Shown here: positions 44,845 through 54,866 of the stretch, in pieces
How the letters are laid out: each line of letters starts with the position of its first letter
Position numbering within the stretch: the stretch's first letter is position 1
Source: Metabacillus kandeliae
GTDB lineage: Bacteria; Bacillota; Bacilli; Bacillales; Bacillaceae
Direction of reading: 5' to 3'
NCBI RefSeq assembly: GCF_021166585.1
Contig: NZ_JAJOZE010000001.1
Location: forward strand, 390,062 to 454,061
Length of the DNA: 64,000 bases
Program-made: the position numbers and the translations under genes
The notes under the pieces: model-generated
Told to the model about the DNA's origin: nothing
Database searches by the model: none
The model's input: the letters and a program-made list of their open reading frames with translations, nothing else

Positions 44845-44950
44845 TTGATTTTAAAGGAATAAGTACGTTATATTGAGGTTATTCATTAGACAAAGTCTCC
44901 TCTCATTATGGTTCTGGACAAACCGAGAGTACTTTGTCTAATGTTTTTTT
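44845..44950 (+). ncRNA. Candidate small hairpin RNA with its own promoter
   Basis: TTGATT (44845-44850), 17-bp spacer and TTATAT (44868-44873) would start transcription near 44880. This is directly before a 13-bp perfect stem, CATTAGACAAAGT (44884-44896) with ACTTTGTCTAATG (44931-44943), then seven T. Inside are CTCTC/GAGAG and GGTT/AACC pairs. It could simply be the terminator of the regulator gene, but the promoter placement suggests an independent transcript of about 70 nt. Confidence 0.45.
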
Positions 44951-44997
44951 GTTTTCTATTAAAACCTCATAGCTATACTTCTCCAGCCTTGTCCGGC

Positions 44998-45028
44998 AAA
45001 AAAAAACGGCTTGCCCATCAGCAAGCCG
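44998..45028 (-). terminator. Terminator of rarA
   Basis: On the minus strand CGGCTTGC pairs with GCAAGCCG around TGATGG, followed by nine T, directly after the rarA stop. Confidence 0.92.
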
Positions 45029-45030
45029 GT

Positions 45031-46296
45031 CTACTTCTTCTTATTCAAATTATCATAAACCTGTGAAAGCGCCTGTTCGAATTTTCCGGTCTTTTTTGGT
45101 GTGTAGTATTTCTTGTTTTTCAGTTTATCAGGCAGGTATTGCTGCTGCACCCAGCCTGACTCATAATCATGCGGATATTTATAGTCCAGTCCGCGTCCAA
45201 GATTTTTGGCTCCTTTATAATGTGCGTCGCGGAGGTGGGCAGGAATATCGCCGCTTGCACCGCTTCTGAGATCGCTGATCGCCGCATCCAGTGCTGAGTA
45301 GGCTGAGTTGGATTTAGGAGAAAGACACAGTTCAATCACTGCATTGGCGAGCGGAATGCGTGCTTCAGGAAAACCAAGCCGCTCTGATGCTTCTATTGCG
45401 GCAAGCGTACGGGGGCCTGCCTGCGGACTCGCAAGCCCGATGTCTTCATAGGCGATGACGAGCAGCCTTCTGTTTATGCTGACAAGATCTCCCGCTTCAA
45501 TCAGGCGTGCCAAGTAGTGCAATGCTGCATTAACGTCAGATCCCCTGATCGACTTTTGAAATCCTGATAGCACATCATAATGTGCATCACCGTCTTTGTC
45601 GTGAACAAAGCTTTTTTTCTGAATGCACTGTTCCGTATCCTTCAGGCTGATATGTATGATGCCGTCATCGTCTTTTTCAGAGGACAAAACGGCGAGCTCA
45701 AGGGCATTAAGGGCAGACCGGACATCTCCTCCGCAGCTTCTTGCCAGGTGCGCCTTTGCTTCTTCTTCAAGGTCAATATTCTGATTGCCAAGCCCGCGCT
45801 CTCTATCCTTAATAGCATGTTCAATGGCCTCTTCAATTTCTTCCGGCTCCAGCGGCTTCAGTTCAAATATTTGGCATCTGCTGCGAATCGCAGGGTTGAT
45901 GGCATGATAGGGATTGCTTGTCGTAGCGCCGATTAAAATAATCCTTCCGTTTTCAAGATGCGGCAGCAGAAAATCCTGTTTTGCTTTATCAAGGCGGTGC
46001 ACCTCATCAAGAATCAAAATAACCTTACCGGACATTTTTGCTTCTTCAGCCACAATTTCCATATCTTTTTTATTGTTAACAACTGCGTTCAAGGAACGAA
46101 AGGCTGTATCAGTGCTTCCGGCAATGGCTGTTGCAATGGATGTTTTTCCAATACCCGGCGGCCCATATAAAATCATGGAGCTTAAGTGGCGCGCTTTTAC
46201 CATCCGGTTTATGATCATTCCTTCTCCGACCAGATGCTTCTGGCCGATGATCTCTTCAAGCTGTTTCGGTCTCATTCGAAATGCCAGCGGCTTCAA
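45031..46296 (-). CDS. rarA: Replication-associated recombination protein RarA (MgsA)
   Basis: A 421-residue AAA+ ATPase of the clamp-loader-like MgsA/WRNIP1 family acting at stalled forks. Walker A is YGPPGIGKTS, Walker B ILDEVHRLDK, sensor IGATTSNP; the C-terminal tetramerisation region contains ASPQAGPRTLAAIEA. I prefer TTG 46296 (protein MKPLAFRMRP) because GGGAG is eight bases upstream; ATG 46302 is only two bases from it. It is transcribed against cymR, as yrvN is in B. subtilis. Confidence 0.95.
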   Translation of the reverse strand: MKPLAFRMRPKQLEEIIGQKHLVGEGMIINRMVKARHLSSMILYGPPGIGKTSIATAIAGSTDTAFRSLNAVVNNKKDMEIVAEEAKMSGKVILILDEVHRLDKAKQDFLLPHLENGRIILIGATTSNPYHAINPAIRSRCQIFELKPLEPEEIEEAIEHAIKDRERGLGNQNIDLEEEAKAHLARSCGGDVRSALNALELAVLSSEKDDDGIIHISLKDTEQCIQKKSFVHDKDGDAHYDVLSGFQKSIRGSDVNAALHYLARLIEAGDLVSINRRLLVIAYEDIGLASPQAGPRTLAAIEASERLGFPEARIPLANAVIELCLSPKSNSAYSALDAAISDLRSGASGDIPAHLRDAHYKGAKNLGRGLDYKYPHDYESGWVQQQYLPDKLKNKKYYTPKKTGKFEQALSQVYDNLNKKK

Positions 46297-46436
46297 ACTC
46301 ATCTCTCCCAGTTTTGCTAGATGGGCTCATTATGAAGAATGAGGCCCTAGAATGCAAATAATTTGAAATCCCTGTATAGATTCATTATAATTCTACAGAT
46401 TGAAATGGCTGCCTGCATGCTTGAAGCCTTACGATA

Positions 46437-46445
46437 TGGTATAAT
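46437..46445 (+). promoter_or_regulatory. Extended -10 promoter of cymR
   Basis: TGGTATAAT fits an extended -10 element. A stem-loop, GCTTCAGG (46457-46464) with CCTGAAGC (46473-46480), lies at the expected 5' end of the transcript. Confidence 0.6.
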
Positions 46446-46573
46446 AGCATAGGCTTGCTTCAGGAAGATCAGCCTGAAGCGTTTAATCGAAACTTCTGCA
46501 TCACGTATAAGCTGCAGCAGGCAATCACATAATGCAGTTAATGGAAGCAGAAAAATTAGGGGTGCTAGCAGGC

Positions 46574-46990
46574 ATGAAAATTTCAACTAAAGGCCGTTAT
46601 GGTCTTACTATAATGATAGAACTTGCAAAAAAACACGGGGAAGGTCCGACTTCCTTAAAAAGCATTGCCCAGACGCATAATCTGTCTGAGCATTATTTGG
46701 AGCAGCTCATTGCACCGCTCCGCAATGCCGGATTTGTTAAAAGCATCAGAGGTGCGTACGGCGGCTATATTATCGGCAGCAGCCCGAACGAAATCACAGC
46801 AGGTGATATTATTCGTGTGCTGGAAGGGCCGATCAGTCCTGTTGAGGTGCTCGAGGATGAGGAACCTGCAAAACGGGAGCTTTGGATCAGAATCAGAGAC
46901 GCAGTAAAAGATGTACTCGACAGCACAACGCTTGAGGATCTGGCAAGCTACACGGACGGCAATCAGGAAGCTTATATGTTTTATATCTGA
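46574..46990 (+). CDS. cymR: Rrf2-family cysteine-metabolism repressor CymR
   Basis: A 138-residue winged-helix regulator. It begins KISTKGRYGLTIMIELAKKH, has the recognition region LSEHYLEQLIAPLRNAGFVK and the wing GAYGGYII. It lacks the cysteine cluster of IscR, as expected for CymR, which works with CysK to repress sulfur-uptake and cysteine genes. AGGGGTG is upstream of ATG 46574; the in-frame extension to 46532 has none. It is placed between rarA and the cysteine desulfurase gene as in B. subtilis. A likely CymR box lies at the far end of this window, before yrrT. Confidence 0.92.
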   Translation: MKISTKGRYGLTIMIELAKKHGEGPTSLKSIAQTHNLSEHYLEQLIAPLRNAGFVKSIRGAYGGYIIGSSPNEITAGDIIRVLEGPISPVEVLEDEEPAKRELWIRIRDAVKDVLDSTTLEDLASYTDGNQEAYMFYI

Positions 46991-47018
46991 TTCATAGAAG
47001 AAAAAAGGAGTGGCGGTT

Positions 47019-48167
47019 TTGTCACGTATTTATTTAGATCACGCAGCAACTTCACCGATGAATCCGGAAGTGATTGAAGCCATGGCTGGATTTATGGCGG
47101 AATACTATGGCAATCCCTCAAGCATCCATGCACATGGCAGGGAGAGCAGACGGTTTCTGGACAAGGCAAGGGAAACCATTGCCAGCAGTATTCATGCAGG
47201 CACGCGGGAGATTATATTTACAAGCGGCGGCACGGAAGCAGACAACATGGCAATTATCGGTACGGCTCTTGCTAATCGGGATAAAGGGAACCATATCATT
47301 ACAACAGAGATTGAGCATCATGCTGTTCTTCATACGTGTGCGCACCTTGAAAAACAGGGCTGCAGGGTGACGTATCTTCCAGTGGACAAAACGGGAAAAA
47401 TCAGCCTTGATGATCTGAAAAGCGCCTTGAGCGATGAGACAATTCTCGTCACCATCATGTATGGAAACAATGAGGCAGGAACCATCCAGCCGGTTGCTGA
47501 AATCAGTGAACTTCTTAAAAATCACCAATCTTATTTCCATACTGACGCTGTTCAGGCATTCGGACTTCTTCCGATTGATGTAAGGGAGCTTGGAGTGGAC
47601 TTGCTGTCCGTTTCCGGCCACAAAATCAACGGTCCAAAGGGTGCCGGGTTCTTGTATGCCAAATCAGGAACAAAGCTTTCCCCGATTGCTTTCGGCGGAG
47701 AGCAGGAGCTGAAAAGAAGAGCAGGCACTGAAAATTCAGCCGGGATTATCGGGCTTGCCAAAGCAGTAGAGCTTGCGGAGAATTCCCGGGCAGAAAAAGC
47801 CCAGCTTTATAAAGAAATGAAAAAAGCCATGCTTGGCGTGTTAAAGGAAAAAGACATTTTATTCGAAATAAATGGCGATTTGGAAAACAGTTTGCCGCAT
47901 GTTCTGAATCTTTACTTCCCTGGAACCAATGTAGAATCTCTGCTCGTTAATCTGGATATCGCCGGTGTTTCCGTTTCAAGCGGTTCAGCATGCACGGCAG
48001 GTTCTATAGATCCTTCCCACGTTCTGACAGCGATGTTTGGAAAAGACTCGGACAGAATCGCTGCCTCCATCCGCTTCAGCTTTGGCATGGGATTAACGAT
48101 AGATGACGTTAAGGAAGCGGCAATTAAAACAGCAGAAGCAGTCAGCCGTTTGACGGCAAACAAATAG
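47019..48167 (+). CDS. yrvO: Cysteine desulfurase (NifS/IscS family, YrvO)
   Basis: A 382-residue PLP enzyme that moves sulfur from cysteine, here most likely to MnmA for tRNA 2-thiouridine. IYLDHAATSPMNPEV, SGGTEADNMAI, SVSGHKINGPKGAG (Lys202) and SSGSACTAG (Cys325, the persulfide residue) are all present. TTG 47019 is chosen because AAGGAG is eight bases upstream; GTG 47010 sits in that Shine-Dalgarno sequence. Followed 33 bases later by mnmA. Confidence 0.94.
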   Translation: MSRIYLDHAATSPMNPEVIEAMAGFMAEYYGNPSSIHAHGRESRRFLDKARETIASSIHAGTREIIFTSGGTEADNMAIIGTALANRDKGNHIITTEIEHHAVLHTCAHLEKQGCRVTYLPVDKTGKISLDDLKSALSDETILVTIMYGNNEAGTIQPVAEISELLKNHQSYFHTDAVQAFGLLPIDVRELGVDLLSVSGHKINGPKGAGFLYAKSGTKLSPIAFGGEQELKRRAGTENSAGIIGLAKAVELAENSRAEKAQLYKEMKKAMLGVLKEKDILFEINGDLENSLPHVLNLYFPGTNVESLLVNLDIAGVSVSSGSACTAGSIDPSHVLTAMFGKDSDRIAASIRFSFGMGLTIDDVKEAAIKTAEAVSRLTANK

Positions 48168-48194
48168 CTTAAAAGGTTAATGCAAAAGAGGTGA

Positions 48195-49316
<1,122 letters not shown>

Positions 49317-49332
49317 AATGATTCATAAAAGA

Positions 49333-49405
49333 GGGCAGACCTTTTGGGGCCATTGCCTCCGAGCGGGACAGCTCAGGGAGGACAGCACAGGGGTCAGCCC
49401 TTTTT
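49333..49405 (+). terminator. Structured terminator after mnmA
   Basis: GGGCAGACC pairs with GGGGTCAGCCC (with bulges), enclosing GCCTCC/GGGAGG, then TTTTT. Confidence 0.6.
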
Positions 49406-49439
49406 CTGCATAAAAAAACAGGAACAGGGGGCTGTCACA

Positions 49440-50093
49440 ATGAAAGATAAAAATCAGCTTGGCATTGAAGCGATGCAAAAAGGGCAGCTGGAAGAAGCTG
49501 CAAAGCTTTTTACAGAGGCGATTGAAGAAAACCCAAATGATCCGGTATTATACATAAATTTCGGCAATTTGCTATCAGCCATCCAAGAAAATGAAAATGC
49601 GCTGAAATTTTACAGTAAAGCTGCAGAATTAGACGAAAATGCTGCAACAGCGTATTACGGACAGGGAACCATTTATTACGAAAAAGAAAATTACGCTGAA
49701 AGCGCAAGGCAATTTCAAAAGGCTATTCAAAAAGGACTGGATCATGCAGATGCTTTCTACATGCTTGGCATGAGCTTTATGCAGGCAGGTTCTCCGAAGC
49801 TTGCTGCCCCCTACCTTCAAAGAGCAACCGAAATGAATGAAGAGGATACTGAGGCAAGATTTCAATTCGGATTGAGCCTCGCTTCCTCAGAAAGCTACAA
49901 GGAAGCGATTGAGCAGCTGGAAACAGTCGTACTGCAGGACGAAGAGCATGCTGACGCATGGTACAATCTCGGAGTGTGCTTTTTATATCAGAATGATCCT
50001 GAAAAAGCGCTTGAAATGTTTGAAAAGGCGGTGTCTGCTGACCCCGGTCATCTTCTTGCACTAAACGGAGTGAAAAGCGTAAAAGAGCAATGA
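49440..50093 (+). CDS. yrrB: Tetratricopeptide-repeat protein YrrB
   Basis: A 217-residue protein of six or so TPR units, for example LGIEAMQKGQLEEAAKLFTE, YYGQGTIYYEKENYAESARQ and AWYNLGVCFLYQNDPEKALE, forming a protein-interaction solenoid. AGGGGGCTGTCAC precedes ATG 49440; the longer frame runs back through the terminator of mnmA. In B. subtilis yrrB sits between mnmA and recD2 and has been proposed to have a scaffold role; its partner is not established from sequence. Confidence 0.9.
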   Translation: MKDKNQLGIEAMQKGQLEEAAKLFTEAIEENPNDPVLYINFGNLLSAIQENENALKFYSKAAELDENAATAYYGQGTIYYEKENYAESARQFQKAIQKGLDHADAFYMLGMSFMQAGSPKLAAPYLQRATEMNEEDTEARFQFGLSLASSESYKEAIEQLETVVLQDEEHADAWYNLGVCFLYQNDPEKALEMFEKAVSADPGHLLALNGVKSVKEQ

Positions 50094-50120
50094 TCATCCT
50101 TCAGGAAGGAGGGAAAAGCC

Positions 50121-52499
50121 ATGCAAATGTCTATGGATGAAGATTTAGATCAAAAAGAATTTGTAAAAGGCAGGCTTCGGGCGGTTATTTTTCATAATGA
50201 AAGCAACCTTTATACTGTACTGAAGCTGAAAATCAGCGAAACAAACCTTTCTTACGAAGATAAAGAGATAACAGTTACCGGCTATTTCCCTCTTCTGCAG
50301 GAGGAAGAAACTTATACGTTCTATGGGACTCTTGCTGTCCATCCAAAATTCGGTCCGCAATTTCAAACAGAGCATTTTAGAAAAGAAATGCCGAATACTG
50401 AAGAAGGCATTATTCAGTATCTTTCGAGCGACCTTTTTAAAGGCATCGGAAAAAAAACGGCCGAAACGATTGTAAAAGAGCTCGGGGTCGGGGCCATCAG
50501 TTCCATACTGGCAGATTCATCGGTATTAAATAAAATTCCAAGACTGCCAAAAGACAAAGCTGAGCAGCTCACGAAATCCCTGATGCAGCACCAGGGACTT
50601 GAGCAAATTATGATCTCGCTTTCCCAGTTTGGTTTCGGGCCGCAGCTGTCCATGAAAATTTATCAGGCATACCAGGATCAAACGCTGAACAAAATCCAGG
50701 AAAACCCTTACCAGCTTGTGAAGGATATTGAAGGGATCGGTTTTATCAAAGCCGATGAGCTTGGCGGCCAAATCGGAATGTCAGGAAAGCATCCTGAACG
50801 GATACAGGCAGCATGCCTCTATACTCTCGAGTATTCCTCCTTGCAAGAGGGACATGTTTTTCTGGAGCTGGAACAGCTTATTATAGAAACAAAAACGCTG
50901 CTTGATCAGTCAAAACAGGAAGAAGTTCTGGAGCAGGATATATCCGCTGAACTGATCTCACTTGCAGAGGACAAGCAAATCATTATTGAGGAAAAAAGAG
51001 TTTATTACCCTTCGCTGTATCATGCAGAAAATAACACCGCTAAAAACATTGAAAAAATTCTGCAGCAGACAGAGTATGATGAACTGTTTCCTGAATCGGA
51101 ATTTCTGCTTTCTCTTGGCAAGCTGGAGGAACGGATGAATGTGCAATACGCTCCTTCGCAAAAAGAAGCGATCCAAAAAGCGCTGATGACGCCGATGCTT
51201 CTTTTGACAGGCGGTCCTGGTACTGGAAAAACGACGGTCATTAAAGGGATTGTTGAGCTGTATTCTGATTTGCATGGCTGTTCGCTCGATCCTTCTGATT
51301 ATAAAAAAGACGAGCCATTTCCCGTTTTGCTTGTGGCGCCCACAGGAAGAGCGGCAAAAAGAATGAGCGAGGCGACAGGACTGCCTGCTGTAACCATCCA
51401 CAGGCTGCTCGGCTGGAACGGGGCAGAGGGCTTTGAGCGGAATGAGGACAACCCTATACAGGGAAAGCTTTTGATCATTGATGAAGTTTCAATGGTCGAT
51501 ATTTGGCTTGCTAATCATCTGCTCAAATCATTGCCTAAAGATATACAGGTGATTATGGTAGGCGATGAGGATCAGCTGCCATCTGTCGGCCCTGGCCAGG
51601 TGCTGCGCGATCTTTTGCTTTCAAAAAGAATACCAACCGTAAGGCTTACTGACATTTACCGCCAGGCAGAAGGATCTTCCATTATTGAATTGGCGCATGA
51701 GATTAAGCGGGGAAAACTGCCTGATAACATTCTAAAGCCGACAAAGGACAGATCTTTTATCAGGTGCACATCACAGCACGTAAGAGAAGCCGTTCAGCAG
51801 GTTGTCGACAATGCCAGGCGGAAAGGATTCACGCCAAAGGATGTTCAAGTGCTGGCTCCGATGTACAGGGGACCTGCGGGCATTGATCAGCTGAATAAAA
51901 TGCTTCAGGAAATGTTTAATCCAAAAACGCCTGGAAAAAGGGAACTCCTTTTTGGTGATGTGGCCTACAGGGTCGGTGACAAAGTCCTTCAGCTTGTGAA
52001 TCAGCCGGAAGAACATGTTTTCAACGGTGATATGGGTGAAATTGTGTCCGTTTTTTACGCAAAAGAAAATACCGAAAAAGAAGATATGGTTGTCATTTCC
52101 TTCGAAGGAAGAGAAGTAACTTATACAAAAAAAGATTTTATGCAGTTTACACATGCGTATTGCTGCTCCATTCATAAAGCGCAGGGAAGCGAGTTCCCGA
52201 TTGTGGTTATGCCGATTGTAAAAGGCTATTACCGGATGCTGAGGCGCAATTTGATTTATACCGGCATTACAAGAAGCAAAAAATTCCTGATTTTGCTTGG
52301 GGAAGAAGAAGCGCTCAGAAGAGGCATCGAAAGCAGGGATCATACCAATAGGCAGACAACCCTTGCCCTAAGGCTTTCTGAAGGGGAAGAGGCAGAGGAA
52401 GAATGGCAGAAGGAACTGCCTTTTGACATCCGTGATGCCAATATCGGAATGGGAAACATTACGCCGTATGACTTTATGGAGAAGGAAGAATCCTATTAG
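50121..52499 (+). CDS. recD2: RecD2-type ATP-dependent DNA helicase
   Basis: A 792-residue 5'-3' helicase of the RecD2/TraA family. The long N-terminal extension, absent from RecD of RecBCD, includes helix-hairpin-helix repeats (SSDLFKGIGKKTAETIVKEL, IEGIGFIKADELGGQIGM). Motor motifs: GGPGTGKTT (Walker A), LLIDEVSMVD (Walker B), MVGDEDQLPSVGPGQVL and, near the end, HAYCCSIHKAQGSEFPIV. Involved in fork maintenance and mismatch-related repair in B. subtilis (YrrC). AAGGAGGG precedes the ATG. Confidence 0.96.
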   Translation: MQMSMDEDLDQKEFVKGRLRAVIFHNESNLYTVLKLKISETNLSYEDKEITVTGYFPLLQEEETYTFYGTLAVHPKFGPQFQTEHFRKEMPNTEEGIIQYLSSDLFKGIGKKTAETIVKELGVGAISSILADSSVLNKIPRLPKDKAEQLTKSLMQHQGLEQIMISLSQFGFGPQLSMKIYQAYQDQTLNKIQENPYQLVKDIEGIGFIKADELGGQIGMSGKHPERIQAACLYTLEYSSLQEGHVFLELEQLIIETKTLLDQSKQEEVLEQDISAELISLAEDKQIIIEEKRVYYPSLYHAENNTAKNIEKILQQTEYDELFPESEFLLSLGKLEERMNVQYAPSQKEAIQKALMTPMLLLTGGPGTGKTTVIKGIVELYSDLHGCSLDPSDYKKDEPFPVLLVAPTGRAAKRMSEATGLPAVTIHRLLGWNGAEGFERNEDNPIQGKLLIIDEVSMVDIWLANHLLKSLPKDIQVIMVGDEDQLPSVGPGQVLRDLLLSKRIPTVRLTDIYRQAEGSSIIELAHEIKRGKLPDNILKPTKDRSFIRCTSQHVREAVQQVVDNARRKGFTPKDVQVLAPMYRGPAGIDQLNKMLQEMFNPKTPGKRELLFGDVAYRVGDKVLQLVNQPEEHVFNGDMGEIVSVFYAKENTEKEDMVVISFEGREVTYTKKDFMQFTHAYCCSIHKAQGSEFPIVVMPIVKGYYRMLRRNLIYTGITRSKKFLILLGEEEALRRGIESRDHTNRQTTLALRLSEGEEAEEEWQKELPFDIRDANIGMGNITPYDFMEKEESY

Positions 52500-52520
52500 T
52501 GTTCGAAAGGTGGGATCACT

Positions 52521-53003
52521 TTGAGAACCTATCGGCAAATAAAAGGTCTTCCTGTTTTTGAACTGGGTACAGCAGCAGCTATTGGCAGCATCACCGATTT
52601 ATCGATTTCCCAAAACAGCCAGGTAACTGGTTTTTTGATGGATGGAAAAGGTTTCTTTCAAAGAGACCGCTTCATTCCTCTCGAAGCGGTCCATTCCATT
52701 GGAAATGACGGCGTTTTCGTAACAAGCAGGGAGGCATTAAAGCCTGCTGCGCTCGTAAAGCAAAATTTATTCCTCGAAACACACAAGCCTCTCTACAACA
52801 AAGCGGTCTATAACTCTTCAGGCGATAAGCTTGGGCTGCTGAATGATGTATACTTTTCAGCAGAATTGGGCACAATCGAAGCATATGAACTGACCGACGG
52901 CTTTTTTGCTGATTTGTCAGAGGGGAAGAAGCGAGTACACCCTTCTGATGGGAATTTTACTGTCAGCAAGGATGCCATCGTCATGAATGCTATTACCGAG
53001 TGA
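52521..53003 (+). CDS. yrrD: PRC-barrel domain protein YrrD
   Basis: A 160-residue protein with two PRC-barrel halves: IKGLPVFELGTAAAIGSITD, then VYNSSGDKLGLLNDVYFS. PRC barrels occur in RNA-processing and photosynthetic proteins; no function is established for YrrD. It starts at TTG 52521 after AAAGGTGGGAT. The gene sits between recD2 and small genes as in B. subtilis. Confidence 0.85.
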   Translation: MRTYRQIKGLPVFELGTAAAIGSITDLSISQNSQVTGFLMDGKGFFQRDRFIPLEAVHSIGNDGVFVTSREALKPAALVKQNLFLETHKPLYNKAVYNSSGDKLGLLNDVYFSAELGTIEAYELTDGFFADLSEGKKRVHPSDGNFTVSKDAIVMNAITE

Positions 53004-53013
53004 GGTGTGCCCT

Positions 53014-53205
53014 TTGCTGAAATGCCCAAACTGCCAGAATAAAGACCTGGGAAAAATCGGTGTAAATCAATACTACTGCTGGAACTGCTTTATCGAGCTT
53101 TCCGTTTCAAAAGGAACGATTTTTACTCACCAAGTGGAGGAAGATGGAACATTAAGTTCTCTCGATGACCTTTTCACTGAGGAAGACCGGTCTGTCAATT
53201 TGTAG
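53014..53205 (+). CDS. Small zinc-ribbon protein
   Basis: A 63-residue protein starting LKCPNCQNKDLGKIG, then YYCWNCFIELS: two CxxC pairs 16 residues apart, a zinc ribbon. The C-terminal half is acidic (EEDGTLSSLDDLFTEEDR). TTG 53014 has GAGGTG six bases upstream. Probably in the yrrD transcript. A nucleic-acid or protein-binding role is plausible but unproven. Confidence 0.75.
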   Translation: MLKCPNCQNKDLGKIGVNQYYCWNCFIELSVSKGTIFTHQVEEDGTLSSLDDLFTEEDRSVNL

Positions 53206-53229
53206 GATTCTAAAAAGGGGGAATACGTC

Positions 53230-53364
53230 TTGAACCGCATGATGACCTCAATTATCTCCATGGGAGTCGGCGCTGCCGCAGCCCATTATTTGACAAACGG
53301 CAAAAGTTTATCAAAGCGTGACTGGAGAAAAATGCAAAAGCGCATGAGAAGGATGTTTTCCTAA
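53230..53364 (+). CDS. yrzQ: YrzQ-like small basic protein (DUF3918)
   Basis: A 44-residue protein: MNRMMTSIISMGVGAAAAHY forms a short hydrophobic helix, followed by a very basic tail (DWRKMQKRMRRMFS). AAAAAGGGGGA precedes TTG 53230. The pattern fits the DUF3918/YrzQ family found at this position in bacilli. Function unknown; the amphipathic basic end suggests membrane or nucleic-acid contact. Terminator follows. Confidence 0.7.
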   Translation: MNRMMTSIISMGVGAAAAHYLTNGKSLSKRDWRKMQKRMRRMFS

Positions 53365-53371
53365 AACAATG

Positions 53372-53401
53372 AAAAAGGGCTGACAGCTGTCAGCCCTTTT
53401 T
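53372..53401 (+). terminator. Terminator after yrzQ
   Basis: AAAAAGGGCTGACAGCTGTCAGCCCTTTTT region, a perfect palindrome able to work in both directions. Confidence 0.93.
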
Positions 53402-53483
53402 CGATTGTTAAAAATTCAAAACAGACTTTGCATATTTTGCCTTTCTTATCAAAACAATAAAGTGATGAAAGGCGGTGTGCGGG

Positions 53484-54539
53484 GTGAAGGAAAAAACTGT
53501 GCTGTTTCGTGCAGGCATTATACTGTTGATCCTATTGAGCTGTTATTTTTTTCTAAAGCTTAGAGAGCTGTGGAATCCGATCTGGATCATGATTGAGGCA
53601 ATTTTTATTCCTTTTATCATATCCGCGTTCATTACATACCTGCTGCACCCGATTGTTGAAAGGCTTCATAAAACAGGCCTTCCAAGAGCAGTTTCTATTT
53701 TTATTATTTACATTCTATTCTTTGGCTCCATCGGCTATGGCTTTTACAGAGGCATACCCATCCTGATCAGCCAGCTCATGGATCTTTCCGGCAACATTCC
53801 CCAGCTGATGGGTCTTTATGAAAAGTGGCTGACCATGATTAGGGATCATACTGATCATTGGCCTGACGGGATTCATGATCGAATAGAAGGACTTATGCTG
53901 AGAGCGGAAGGCTGGCTGGCCCAGCTGATTGACAGGCTGATTGAAAGTATTCAGGCTTTGTTGAATTATATGGTTATTATTACGCTCATTCCGTTTCTCG
54001 TGTTCTACATGCTGAGGGATGTGGAGGATGTGAAGCGGACTGCCTGGTATTTGACACCGAAAAAGTGGCGGCAGCAGGCTAAGGAATTTATCAGGGATGC
54101 GGATCATTCTCTTGGCGATTATATTAGAGGGCAGTTTTTTGTCTGCGTCATCATCGGCTTTCTCGCGTTTCTGGGATTTTTCTTTTTTAAGGTGAAATAC
54201 GCATTAATTCTAGGACTGATTATCGGTGTAACAAATGTGATTCCCTATTTTGGGCCGATTATCGGTGTCATTCCTGCTCTCATCATCGCTGCCAGCATGG
54301 GGGTAAATACCGTCATTACTGTGGTGATTCTGAGTATGTCGCTGCAGTTTATAGAAGCGAATATTCTCGGTCCTTTTATTGTGGGCCGCAGTCTTCATAT
54401 GCACCCCATCATTATTATGCTGGCGCTTGCGGCAGGAGGGGAGATTGCAGGCGTACTCGGCCTGATCCTCGCCGTACCGGTTACGGCTGTGCTGAAAGTC
54501 TTTATTGAGCACGGCATCAGAGTCATCAGGCAGGATTGA
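53484..54539 (+). CDS. yrrI: AI-2E/PerM-family membrane transporter YrrI
   Basis: A 351-residue protein with about eight membrane segments: two at the N terminus (FRAGIILLILLSCYFFLKL), one after a periplasmic-type loop, and a C-terminal block with IIGVTNVIPYFGPIIGVIPA and NILGPFIVGRSLHMHPIII, the signature of the family. Some members move Na+ or signal molecules; the substrate of YrrI is unknown. GTG 53484 (protein MKEKTVLFRAG) has AAAGGCGGT upstream; GTG 53475 is an alternative but lies in that site. The last codons overlap the alaS promoter. Confidence 0.9.
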   Translation: MKEKTVLFRAGIILLILLSCYFFLKLRELWNPIWIMIEAIFIPFIISAFITYLLHPIVERLHKTGLPRAVSIFIIYILFFGSIGYGFYRGIPILISQLMDLSGNIPQLMGLYEKWLTMIRDHTDHWPDGIHDRIEGLMLRAEGWLAQLIDRLIESIQALLNYMVIITLIPFLVFYMLRDVEDVKRTAWYLTPKKWRQQAKEFIRDADHSLGDYIRGQFFVCVIIGFLAFLGFFFFKVKYALILGLIIGVTNVIPYFGPIIGVIPALIIAASMGVNTVITVVILSMSLQFIEANILGPFIVGRSLHMHPIIIMLALAAGGEIAGVLGLILAVPVTAVLKVFIEHGIRVIRQD

Positions 54540-54564
54540 CAACAGCAGAAGGGCTGGCTATAAT
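54536..54564 (+). promoter_or_regulatory. Consensus SigA promoter of alaS
   Basis: TTGACA (54536-54541), 17 bp, TATAAT (54559-54564), a perfect match. The -35 overlaps the yrrI stop codon. Confidence 0.93.
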
Positions 54565-54570
54565 TCAGGA

Positions 54571-54823
54571 TATACATATGAGATCACAATGACGGAAAAA
54601 GTAGGCTGGCCATTATTCTAATTAGAGAAAAGATTCCATGGCTGAAAGAATCTTTAGCAAACCAGCTGAAAGCTACTCCGGAGTGCAGCTAATCCCTGCC
54701 GTGAAGCCGCGTTATGGCCGAAAAGAAGGTGATGGATTTTCCATAACCAGGGTGGTACCGCGAGAAGCTCTCGTCCCTGTGTGAACAGCAGTATGCTGTT
54801 CATGCAGGAACGGGAGTTTTTTT
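54571..54823 (+). ncRNA. T-box leader for alaS, alanine specifier GCT
   Basis: Stem I is closed by CGGA with TCCG; the specifier loop has AAAGTAGG opposite GAAAGCTACT, with the Ala codon GCT at 54672-54674. The T-box AGGGTGGTACCGCG is at 54749-54762. The terminator uses CTCTCGTCCCTG with CAGGAACGGGAG followed by seven T. TGGTACC should pair with the 3' end of uncharged tRNA-Ala (ACCA). The 5' end is estimated. Confidence 0.93.
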
Positions 54824-54866
54824 GTATTCTGCCTGTTTATCAAGCATTCATATAGGAGGAAATGTA

